From the NCBI GenBank assembly GCA_036897485.1, contig JAYMTF010000297.1, forward strand, positions 1-40,829: a DNA stretch of 40,829 bases, written 5' to 3'. The translations under genes and the position numbers were made by a program. Source of the DNA: Pelargonium nanum. Lineage: Eukaryota > Streptophyta > Magnoliopsida > Geraniales > Geraniaceae. Shown piece by piece: positions 10,856 through 22,941 of the stretch. The stretch's first letter is position 1; the number at the start of each line of letters is the position of its first letter. The notes under the pieces are model-generated. The model worked only from the letters and a program-made list of their open reading frames with translations, searched no databases and had not been told where the DNA came from.

Positions 10856-13800
10856 TCACGCACACTGAGAAGCTGAGAGACTGAAACCGAGATCCCATAC
10901 TTCGAAAGTACCTTTCACGAAATCGTAGTGTGCGCCTTTCAATGCCAAGCTTTTCTTCACCACGGCCTCTCTCACGTATGGATATGTCAACAGGTTTGCC
11001 ACCGACACATTCACAGCCTCCTGAAGTACATTACATATACACGAACAATAACGACCAAGTCATTTCTCAAACAATACGTGCATATTGTTCGAAGAACATG
11101 TAAATGAACAAGATAAAGTTCAAATCGGTAAAAAGAGTTAATGGAAATAATCATAAAACCGAAAGTACATGCTTTTGTCGGTAAGTAAATTTCCAAATAG
11201 TACTGTCGGTTGCAACTTGTAATTAGTTTGAGGAAAATAGTTGATTTCTATACTGATAGTGAGCTATTGAGACTTATGGATGGCATGTGGTTGACTCTCA
11301 AATACTGTGAGCCATGTAGCTGGTTAATTAGTAACCAGCATCATAGCAGCCTCGGTAACATAGATATTGAGATTGCAGAAGTGGAAAAAACTAAAAAAGT
11401 GTCTTAACTCGTAAGTTCATATATCTAAGCCTCGCATACCATGCGTGTTTATATTATATTATATTAGTTTCTTTAGACAGCCATCTTAATTGTGTTTAAG
11501 CAAAGATAGGTAATATAATAAGTTACCTTCTCGCAATTGTGACACTGCTCCTCGAAACTTAAAGTGCTCAATTCAGATTTCACCTTGTTCTTCGCGGTTG
11601 AGCAGATCTTGACCCAATGCTCGATGAAATCGCTGAAAGTTTGATGCACAAAGGAAGGAACATTAGGAGATGCATAAAGTAGAAAGTACTATAATACAGC
11701 AAATAGCTACTTCATAATGAAATGTTTGCATTTCCTTATGCACTATACTAAATATTGAAATTAAAGTTTCACAGAGAAGTCTGCTAAACCCAAAACTTTA
11801 CTGTGAACAAATATGTTTCAATTTCCAATGTCCCTTAAAAAATTGCCAAGATGCACCATTATCAACCATTAGAACTTGCTTTGACATGTCAAGTCACAGT
11901 CATTAACTTAATTAAGGGAAGCGATCATAGGTTATTCTAATACAAATGACATTATGACACAAAGAACATATGTAAACCACTTACGTCTTAATTTGCTAAA
12001 ACAGTCAGTTTGATAATATGAGCAAAAAGGAAAAGATATCTTTTCTGTGGAAAAAGTAGTATAGTATATTGATATGTGGTATAGGAAATTGTAGTCACAG
12101 TTTCATTATCTTTTGAATGCCTCCAAGAATATGGTACCCACCACAGAGTAAAGAACACGGCCCTATTGTACCTATACATTAATGGGTGCTAGATAAGAAA
12201 GTGATTTGAGACACTTGTCGATGCACTATTGGAAGTAGAAAATGTAATCCCTTCATATTGGTGGAACTAGACTCAAGAAGATCTGAGAAGCCAATATACA
12301 AAATGGATGTGTTTATCACTCCACCTTTCTTAATTCCAGTATATACTTTAGATAATCATCCGAGATAGTTAAGGCATAGAGTGTTTAAGTTGTGCTTTGC
12401 GTAACTGTGATAAAAAGGGTTACCTAGCAGTGGTCCCGTCATCCGGGATAGACATGAGCCCCTTTATACCTCCACAGCAACTGTGACCAATAACAACAAT
12501 ATTCTCCACCTGCACAAACTTTCTCTCTTAAAATCCAATTCAAAGAAGGAAAAAAGCACACAAGAATAAAGAGAATGATTGGTCTTTGAAGACAAGTGAT
12601 CGACTTTCAATTATAAATATGATGATGTGGGTTCAGGACAACCCTTCCATTATGGTGCATCCGTTATTGTTTTTGTTTTGTTAACCAATTGGTATATGCT
12701 CAGTATTATACTCATGACATCTCTATTCCTAATGAAGCTAATGTATCGATCAGTGATGTGAACCACAAGAAATTACTTTTGTGGTTTCAACATCAGACAC
12801 AACTCATTTAGAGGTGTATGCTTTCTTTTTTCAGTATTTGCAAATCAAAAGGTTCTTCCCAAAAACAGAAGAGAGAGAGATTCAGAGAGTTGAAGGGCAA
12901 CTTGGCTGGGTCATGTGGGCATTTGATATTGAATTAGAACCCAAATTAGAATGGATGAGGATAGTGTGGGGCATGCTAAATGACTAGACATTTTCATGTT
13001 ACCCCCACTACTCTCCTTCGAATAAGATAATGCGAAGCTACCAGTACCATTACTAATGAAGTGATGTGAAAAAATAAAGTCAACTGTTTAAAAAGAATGG
13101 CTATTATATTCACCTTTAGATGGACAACTGCATATTCAATGGCTGCCCCCACGCCAGAATACTTTGTCTGCACCAACCACAATACCACCCAAGTGAAAAT
13201 AAGATTAACAGAGTGTCAACAAACAGAGACAAATAAGCTTCTGAAAAGTAAATTTCCAACAAGGTCTGTAACAATAGCACATCATGGGTGATATAATTTG
13301 AAATCACATTTTATCCAAGTAGCTCTTCCTAATTCACAAGTGTAGTGATTCATGCGAATGAGAAATGAGAAAAACTACAATTTTTAACCCTTTGATTCAT
13401 TAACCAGCAGGTGCAGTAATGAGCTAATACCTACTACACATATGAAGAGGAATACTTTCATTTTTAATGATAGGCACATGTGCACTATACATAATAATTC
13501 ATTACCACACCTGATCAAATGGTGGGACCATGTTGGCGATGTTCCTGACCACAAAGGCCTCCCCTGGTTGAAAATTCAAGATGTGGGAGGGGCAAACTCG
13601 AGAGTCTGAGCATGCAAATACCATAAACTGAAACATATAAAATTATGTTAGTACCATTCAAATTATGAGTCACAATGATAATTCTTGAATATAAATTACT
13701 AATACGACACACAGCAAAAAGAGACAACTGATAATTTCACTGAAACAAAGAAGCATTTTGGAGGTAACAGAACCTTGTGTTGGGACACAACAAAACCTAA

Positions 13801-15052
13801 CCATTTTCTTATTCATTACATCCACAACCATTGGACTCCAAACAATTCAGTAGATCCACCTTTACACATAAGTTTCCTTTTTATCAAATGGCATAAAAGG
13901 TAATAATAAAATATAAAACAGCTTCAGTCAACCCTGTTATCTACAAACACTAGCTTTTTCAAAGCTTTATCCAATCAAGGGGACCCTGGGTTGCTCCTGG
14001 TTGGATCATCAATTATGGTTGTTGGTTGACACATTTTCCCAGTAAATAGTGCCTTTTTCCACTTTTTTTAAATGAATAAAAAAACTAATAATTAATGATC
14101 ACCATTAAAAACCCAACAAGGAATAGAGAAAAGAGAGCATGACACAATTAAAACCATTAGATTGCCACTACTGAAATGAAACTGGAAGTGAACACTGACC
14201 TTGGGGCTCTGCCCTGTTTTAAGAGGTTCATAAATATCAGGATTCTTCCTGAAGAAAGGCAAGCAAGTAAGCAACAGTCAGTACTGAATCCAGGCCAATT
14301 TTCAGATCATAAATTTTTCCTAGTTTCAAAAGCTTAATTAAGAAACAAGAATCTTTCATTTTTGAAAAAAGAAATCATTAAATTAAATGGTCCACTTGCT
14401 CCACACTCTAAATGGTACCTCATAGGAGATAACCATATCACAATTCATAGCTTATCAATTATCACCCACTTTGGTTTTCTCAACAGCTCCTATATATTCC
14501 TCTGATAACCAGCTGGTATTTATAATTATAAGCACAGAAATAGATAATCCAACCATAAATTAAAAGGGTATCTGACTATTAGTTGATGAAAAAATTAATT
14601 TTATTGCATATGATAATTAAAGCAAAAAGCATATTCCAGAGAAGGTTCAAAGACAAAAAACAGTACTCATATTTCTCCGTCTTGAAGTAGTGGAACCCTG
14701 ATTTCAAACGCTCCACCGGATCGAATCCTTTCTCGGCCGCCTTTTCCAGCTCCGCCGTCAGCTCCTGGATCTTCGCGGCGGCGATGTCACCGAGATCACA
14801 TTTCTCGCTGAGAAAGAAGAAAAAAACTCCAGATAAGCAGTCAGGTTGAGGTGGGACCCGATAAGTAATGAAAAACGCGCTTTGGACTCCTCGATTCACT
14901 CTTGTCATTTTCCCGATAAATTTACGGGCTGTTTGGGTGAGAATTAAGAAACGAATCGAACCAGAAAGAAAATTTGAGTTCACAATTCTATTACGTTACC
15001 TGACGAGCTTCGACAATCCATCAACGGCTTGCTGGTAAGACTCTGTCGCCAT
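10856..15052 (-). CDS. Beta carbonic anhydrase, copy 3, conserved BCA3/BCA4-like (256 aa, 8 coding exons)
   Basis: Exons are 15052-15000, 14807-14667, 14248-14200, 13627-13511, 13167-13114, 12509-12424, 11632-11527 and 11020-10856. The sum is 771 nt and all junctions are GT-AG. The protein starts [17 protein letters not shown]. The zinc ligands are Cys87 ([13 protein letters not shown]), His147 and Cys150 ([10 protein letters not shown]), with Asp89-Arg91 as the dyad. The 60-residue and 3-residue spacings between ligands agree with plant beta-CAs. Length fits the cytosolic/plasma-membrane subgroup without a transit peptide (Arabidopsis BCA3 and BCA4). A 5'-UTR intron (15450-15065) separates an untranslated first exon. 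ATAAATA at 15579-15573 is a possible TATA box. This copy keeps the intron (11526-11021) before EAVNVS that copies 1 and 2 lack. By neighbourhood it is the positional counterpart of Arabidopsis BCA4. Confidence 0.95.
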
Positions 15053-15529
15053 ATTTTCCTTCAACTGCGATCATCAGCGACCTCAATTAATTACAGAGTA
15101 CAGAATCATTGAATTGACTTGGATATTGATTCCAATTAAAGGTCCAATTTCGCAAGATTCGAAAAAACAACGTAAACAACACGATCGCGATTCACGAACA
15201 GTAGTCGTCCAAAATCCGCAAATCAACCCTCACATACGTAACGGTTGAATCGAGATTCATTAAAAATGTTTAGATATTGCAATTCGGAAACGAGTGAGCT
15301 GTTGAGAAATCCAAATCCGATCAACACTGGTTGATAAAAATAAAGATCAACGAATTCGTATGATGAACAGAAATGAAAAAATAAAATAAAAAATAGAGTA
15401 TTGAATCGCGAACTGTTTGGGGACAGAGAAAAAGGAAGGATCGTACGGACCTTTTTGGGTGTAAGATTCTGGTGAGAGATGATCGGGAAGAGATCGAGAC
15501 GAGGGAAAGGAAGTAGACCAGCTAATCAC

Positions 15530-18500
15530 TTCCGTTTAGAGAGGCTCACTTTCACATGTCACTCTTTGCCACTATTTATCATGGAATGGAGTGTAGTGAT
15601 TTTGAATTTTTTATATAAAAAAAAAAATAAACAGTTTAGAATTGCAAGAGAATGGTTGGTAACTTGTTATTGTTATGTTGTCAGTATGTTAAAATGAGTT
15701 ACATCTTGTTGTTATTATTATTACTACTACAAGGTAAGAATAAGTTAGTAAAAGTTGAATTTTAGATTTATACTCTTTTGTGTTTTTGTGTCACATCTTA
15801 CATGGATGCTAACTAATTTATTTTAAAGATATTAATAAAATTTGTGCATAAATAATCTTATTGGAAGGCCTAATTTCGTATCTTCCTTCGCACATGTCCA
15901 CGCGCAATAATGAGATCTTATCATAAAGTTTGCAAGGCCTAGAATTGGTTCTAAAGAATCCAAATAGTGAGTGTGGGTCTTTGAGTTGGAGGTGAGTCCA
16001 TTGGCTGACTTGGACCAAATCGCTGGGTAGACTCAATGACTTGATTAAGGTATTCGTGAAGAGAATCTGGTGCGCACGTGTGCTCGTGAGTAATTCGCAA
16101 TCGCACATAACACAATGATAAAAATGATGAATACTGGTACTTGATTATATGAGGGTGAGTTTGGATGAGTTTAGGCTCTAGCCGAGTTGGCTTGAGTCTA
16201 CCCTGACCCAGCGACTAGCCCAATTCAACCGAGTCGACTCAATGACTAGGAACTTGAGTAACTTGTCAGGTCTTGACACATGGCATACAACAAATTACAG
16301 TGATGTGACAGTAGAATGATGAGGAGATAAGTGATGTGACATGCTGACTTGACATCTAAAAGGTTCTTCGAGGTGCTGCGTTACAATACGTGGTGAGAGT
16401 CCAAGAATATGTGGCTCACACGCCTCGTGTCGGGGAGCGTATGTTGCTTTCCAGGTTTGTCTTTTGTCGTTTTTATGTTGTTTTTTTTATAAAAAAAATT
16501 AGTCTTTTTGAGGTTGTTTGTTGTCTGATTAGACTCCCACGAGGATCATTCTTCTTAAAACGAACTCTTTGACGTGGTAAACATCTTAAGCTTTTTGAGA
16601 AACTTAATTTTATTCCCCCTTTGATTTGTGTCTTCTTTGAAACACCTAAACCATGATTTTTGTCCCCGAATTTGTTCCAGTTTTAGGCGACCTTTGTGCA
16701 CACAAGTTGGTTATGCGGTGGATAATTTATTTATGAAATCTCACGTATCATCAATAGTTAATATTAATTTCTAGTCAATTGTATTTTATGAGATGCTCAA
16801 ATATAGAATAGTTTAATATCATTCGTAAAGGACGTTTCAAGTAAGAGAAAAGAAAAATCTCAACCATGATTTATAGGCTGAAACTCTCATCTAATTAATT
16901 GTCAATGAGATAATGACACATTATCAATTAGCACTCATACCCATCCAATAAATTTATGGGCGCGGAGTGTCTCCCGAATCTCTTTAAATAAATTATGTTT
17001 GAGATTTGGGCACTTTTCATATAGCATATATTTTACTGCAATTTGAATTTTTTTATAAGATGAGTTATAGAACATAGGAATCTCCAGCCACGAATGGTGT
17101 GAGAGGGCAACATGATTAGAAATCAAGGCAGAAACAAGATTATAAAACTCGTCTCGCTTCCATTCCCAATTGACTCTCTTTTTTCTTCTTTTTTCTTGGA
17201 ACCATCCCTAATTGGCTAATTGACTCTTTTGTAGTCTTGTGAACTACACTTTAAATTGTGAAATTAAAATGGAATATGCTAGATGTGCTAAATTTTGTAC
17301 AAAATTTGGTGTATAGAGTGACGTGTCAGCCTACGTGACACATCTATTTTTCATGCTTTGTGGTTTAAAATTAAGTTTAAACGAATAAAAACCTGACATA
17401 TATGATACCACCACCCTCCCATAAATTTCTTGCACGAAGCGCCCGGTTTATAAAACACGATGTACACGTGGCGTATTGTAATTCGATCAACTCATCAATG
17501 AATTAATTAATGTGTCATTCCTCATTATTTGACACATCACTTTGTACATATAGCATTAGTCAATTAAAATATACTTATTTAGGAGCCTAAATGAATAAAT
17601 AAAAGGTCAATTATGACAAGTGAAAGGAACAATGTAACGCGTTTACTGTGTATTTGGGTTCGGCCGAAAACCGGAAAATCTTGACAGAGTAATGATCCGA
17701 TGTGGTCTGGTGTACGTTCGGTATCATTACTTTACCGAGAGAAGGAGAGAAATTTGTCAGCGCATTTGTTTTGATTAGAGTTTTAACGGTGTGATTATGG
17801 TTTTGAAAAGGGTAGAAAAATAAAAAGGAATAATATATGTAAAGAGACAGAGGCAATTATAGCAAATGGCGAAAAAATCGTGACTTCCGGCGGTTTCGGG
17901 GGGTTAAGTCAACTTAGGCGACGTGTGATGATGCCACGTGGTAGATGCCATGTGGAGAAGGTCAGGACAAAAGTCTGATTCTTTGAATTGTTGACTCTCG
18001 TTTCTAATAATAGAAGTACCATATATTTTTCTAAAAAAATTAAATAGGAAAATCATGAAAACAATTTTATTAATTTATAATTATATCATCTAATTAAGTG
18101 CGGTTGAAGGTTGCATGTCTTCTAATACTAGGAAATTTAGTTTTATCTTCTTTTTGGGTAAATTGTTTTTTTTACTATTCAATGAGTTAAGTTTTAGATT
18201 ATTGCATGTAAAATGCTTTTGAGGAGGATAATGGTTTGTTTTACCATTTTAATGATGCAGTTAAGATTTTAATCATCTATATGATAGTTGGCCGTTGAGG
18301 CGAATCATGTTACTCATATTAAGATATTTGATTTTATGTCAGATTTGTTTCTAATTTGTTATGTAATCCAACATCGATTTTAATAAATTTGAAAAAGAAA
18401 ATTACAAACTGATGATTTAGACTTAAACGTAACAATTTGCATTTTATATATTTAGTTACACAAAATGGATTGATAGTTTTTTAGATGAGCCAAACTCATA

Positions 18501-21500
18501 TAAATTCGTAAATTTTACGCGTAGCAAAATATATTTGAATTCTGTATTTATTTTTTTGTCGAGTTTGAATTAAATATTTTCCAAATTAACTCATTCTCTT
18601 TTACCCAAATTTCAACAAATAGTGAGCAAAACATGGTCACAAGATGAGGTAAACTTTGAGGTTTGGTGCAAATTTTCAAATGACCCCTGGAATTTTTTGA
18701 GTCCCTGCTTTGCTTAACGGTAAGCGAAGAATGAATTGGGCAAACACGACGTGTTATGTCTATTCTCCATACATACTCATTTTATTTCCCAAAAAGAAGT
18801 CAGTAAAATATTGGAATAAGAGCGTTTCAAAACCAAAAAAAATAAATGCATTGACAAAGCAATGAAAAGTGGTGCGTCGGTGGCTTGGCATGCGACTTCA
18901 ATTAAATGGGTCGCTAATCTACGTATTCAATAATCTGTGTACCCACTAATGGAAAAAAGTAATTTAACTTTTCTTAATCTTTTAGCGTCCGTGCCAATGT
19001 GGTTACTAAATTTAGGAATTTAATTTATTTAATTTTTGTGGAGATGAGTCATGAGTGGGCCCGTAAATAATAAATACAGTAGTATAGTAGAATTTGGATT
19101 ATCCTAATCCACACGGTACTGCTGGCGTGGGCCAGCCAGCGAGCCCAGAAGCTGACGACCCTTGGTTTGGTCTGTGGGCTTAACAGATTGGCGCAAATAC
19201 CAATTTATTATTTTTATGTTTGGAGATTGTATTGTGTGCCCTTCAAAGTTGACTATTTTATTTAATAGGTCAAGTATTTATTTGAGGTCGGAGACTCCAA
19301 ATGTTACTTTCTTGATTTGCCACAATTTTCATTTTCTGCACCATGTGGTTTTGTTGGAGTCAGTAGTTGAAATTTTGGAGTAGACACATGAATTTGAATT
19401 TGCTAATTAAAGTATTTTGAATCGATTTGAAATGAATTTAAATTGTAACAAATTGTTAGAGAACAATTCAGCTGAAAGGTTAAGCTTGTAGTTGAAGTTC
19501 TCATTTATTCTTTTAATATTATATTCTAACACAGATCACTGAATTACATACAGATTATTTAACTTTTAGTGTTCAATAGAAAAATTGTCTAATATATATA
19601 TTTTCGATCCAAAATGTATCGAAATTTGCAGCGTGACCAAATTGCGATCCAAAATGACTAATTAACAAGTATGTAAATCATTAAAATGATTCTTTGATTA
19701 TAAGGGAATAGTTTCTTCCTTTATTGATTGAGTAAACCATTAAATAATTGGAAAAAAATGGAAATTATATGCTATTTCAGTACCTCTTCATTCTTTTAAA
19801 TTACTACAATTTTACTAACACTTTATTTATTCTACTCAAAATCAAATGTAGATAAAACGAAACTAAAGTACTTTAGGCCAGCTCCTCTTGAAGTCAAACA
19901 CACAAATGGTTTCATAAATATAAAATATTTTTAGTTTAAAAAAGACCCCTTGCAGCAACAATTGAGCCAAATATGTTCATCTAAAGCAAAATGTGTCTCT
20001 GCAATTATTTTATAATACCAAAAAAAAATCTCTTAAAGAGTTGAAATTTGTATGTTTTAGGGCATTTTGTGTTGAGCAAGCGAACTAGCATGTGTACCCA
20101 AAATGCAAGTCTTTGTCAAAGTTTGATACTATATTGCATGACTTGTTCAACTATATGTTAAAAGCTGAAAGTGATTGTAATCTTGTTTTTTCAAGTCCAA
20201 TATTGTACCATTTAAACAAAACCAACTAAGAATTAAAGTTGATGTTGAAGCAGTAACTATAATGTAATTAAATCCTATACAGTAGTTGATATGATCATAT
20301 GACAAAATTGAAAATGAAAAGTAGAATTATTAAGGTAGCTATCAAAGAAAACCCAAATAATAGAAGCAAGTGGAAGATGATGTGGTAGAGTAGACACAAC
20401 ATTGAATATAGAAAGAATCATATTGGAATTGGACCGCCAACGAGAGGACCTCAAATTAATATTGACCTCACATATATATTATGTGTTACATTGAAGAGAG
20501 AGAATTTGTATGCATATAATGTAGAGGGCAGAGTGCAGGAGCTATAAATGAGATTATCGGTGCAAAATAGACGTTTCTCAATATCTGACCCAGTCGTGTG
20601 TGTGTGTGTTGGAGATGAAACACAATGAAGCGGCTACATATTTGGATAGGAACTAATGAGGATCATGAAACAAGGGCCATAGATGTACGTGCGTATTCGG
20701 ATAAACAAAATACATATCCTTTATGATGTACTTTTCCCACACTAAAAACCATGTTTCTTCGTGAGTCAAAACACTAATTTTTAAGTACACAAAAACACAA
20801 TAACTTAATTGAAATAGCTAAATGTGACAGTAAAAATATTCTACATGGAATCAGAACGCAACAGACATAATGTATAGAATGATAATAGAAAAATCTCCGT
20901 ATAAGAAGAGATATTTATGCACATAATTATAATCAGTAATGCGACCGTGCGTGATTGGTTGGTGGAAATGTGAAATCTACCGTAGGACACATTGTGAACT
21001 TAGACCCTAACACATCGCACACACCATCTGCTGGCAGCAAGTTAGATTTAGAATCATGTGTGCCCTTCAAACATCGCAGGCATCATGAGAACTCCTAAAG
21101 ACACGTACCACTTTGGGCAGTGTTTCTAGGGTCCTAATTGGAAGAGAGATCTTGAATATGTCCCGTTGATATAAGTGGGAGGCTTGGGAGGTAAGTGAGA
21201 TTAAGAGACTGAGCCTTTTGAAAAGGTTCGTGGCTCCTTCTTAGATCTAGATTATGAGATCTTCTTGGGTGTCCCTAAATCCTAACCAGAACACAACCCC
21301 AATAATGTTGAATCTAAACAAGTCAAGCTTTGCCTAGTTAAACTATAAGATCTGTATGGGCTTACAAGGACTTGGGCTGAAGTTATGGTATAGGAGTAAC
21401 TGGAGTTGGGTCAGTCTGAGCCCAGCAACTCAAAATACACCCAAAAGCATACATGGAGGAGCCCACACCACACTTCACTTCGTCCTCTACTGCGCAACCA

Positions 21501-22880
21501 AATTGTCCATCATCTCCGAGCGGTGCACTGAATCGAACCAGGTTCCTTTCTTCGTCCTCAACTTCTGCAAATTTTTGTTTCGTTTAGAGTCGAACCTGCA
21601 CATCTCTTTTACAGATTAAATTAAACGTCAAGTTTTATTTTGTTTCATATACGATTGTTTATGCTTCTGATTTTCAAAAACACGTCAAAAATTTGAAACC
21701 TAGTTCGAGCTTGCTAGTACTTTCCGGATGAATTCTTAATTAGTTTGCGGTTTGGATTAATTTTTTGTTTGAAAACGGTTCATTCGCTTTTTTATTCGTT
21801 GATGTGCTTAGAAACAAATCATGACAAGTAGCGTATGTTTCCATATTTGAAATGAAAACTTTCATCACTGCTTTGGCATTTTTTTTATCTTTTAGTTTTG
21901 ATGAATTGAAGCAGGAGTCAGATTATTTTTGTTTCTCTGTTTACTAAAATTATAGGGAATGTTAACTTCCTGGAAATTATGGAAAATTATACTATTGCAG
22001 TTACATTGAAATATTCAAATTGGAATAGTGTTAGCGATATTTTGAATATAGCTGGCAATTAGGTCATTACACACCTGGCCTGACACAATTTATGCCGGTT
22101 TGGGACCAACATATTTATACTCTTGTTTGTGTTGGAGAACCTAACACGTTTAATAATTGTGTTGTGTTCACGTCGGACTTCTGAAACACACATGACACGT
22201 TTACACGATTAAGGTTAAAAATAGTAATTTGATACAATTAAACCATGATCACTTAATCTCTTCTCTTGTATGCCCCTCCTCTCTACTTTGCTCTCATTTC
22301 ATCTTCTTTTTCTAACTTATAACTAGACACGTTTCATCCAAATTCAATGTGCTAAACGGAAGAGAGTGGAAGAAGAGAATAGGAGCAGCATTAACTACAA
22401 CTCACCTTATTTCTCGTTTGAGACAAAGGCAACACGCTACCATGATTATTAAACATTTCATGTTCGATATTTAGACACAATTATTGAATGCGTCGTGTTT
22501 GTGTTGGCGGATATATCGCATATTCAACCTTCAATACATCACAAACACAACACGTCAACAAGAATCGTCAACTCTAGTTTTTAACTTTATTTACTTTATG
22601 GTTTCCTGCCGTAAGTTAGATTGTAAGAGATTATAATGAATTATTAGAAGGAACCAACTTGCTTGCTTCATTGTTCAAGGATGTAAATGGAACTATCTCT
22701 TATCTGGAATAATTCAGGTTAAAATTTGTGGAACGGCAGTTAAGTTGTATAATGTGTGTCCTCGTTCAAAGTAAGAATGTCCACTGTGTGTCACGTTGTA
22801 CTGAAAAAGTATCATTTGGAAGTGAGACCTTTTACATTTATAATACAGTTTCTATAATACCATACTTGTTTACATTACAG
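15530..22880. other. Long gene-poor spacer upstream of the AMSH-like gene
   Basis: About 7.3 kb with only short, unrelated open frames. It contains inverted GAGTCTACCC / GGGTAGACTC segments near 16018-16035 and 16190-16214. G-box-like CACGTG cores lie at about 17465 (ACACGTGGC) and 17935 (GCCACGTGG), and a GT dinucleotide run is near 20594-20609. A possible TRIM/5S-like remnant sits at about 21000-21470, and an ACACGA/GTGTTG-rich repeat at about 22075-22565. The 5' leader of the AMSH-like gene may begin in the last 1.4 kb: a C/T-rich stretch at about 21470-21540 ending ACCAG|GTTCC could be an untranslated exon spliced to the acceptor at 22880. Confidence 0.5.
22075..22565. repeat. Degenerate GTGTTG/ACACG-rich interspersed repeat, left of AMSH-like gene
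   Basis: The segment has repeated words such as GCGTCGTGTTTGTGTTGG, AACACGTTTAATAATTGTG and CACAAACACAACACGTC. This type of CGTGTTxGTGTTGG block is a familiar dispersed repeat in plant genomes. A related block in the same orientation lies on the other side of the gene at about 26580-26965. No coding capacity is seen. Confidence 0.5.
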
Positions 22881-22941
22881 TTTGAGGGTCAGTAGTAAGA
22901 AGAACCTGTGTTCGCACCTTGTTCAGTGGATTCAATCCAAT

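Noticed and set aside
14579..14983. 134-aa open frame on the minus strand
   Set aside because: Only the part 14807-14667 is real coding sequence (exon 2 of CA copy 3). The rest is read-through of the flanking introns.
17611..17856. 81-aa open frame on the minus strand in the long spacer
   Set aside because: No family likeness and no supporting splice sites. The nearby CACGTG motifs have no gene model to regulate.
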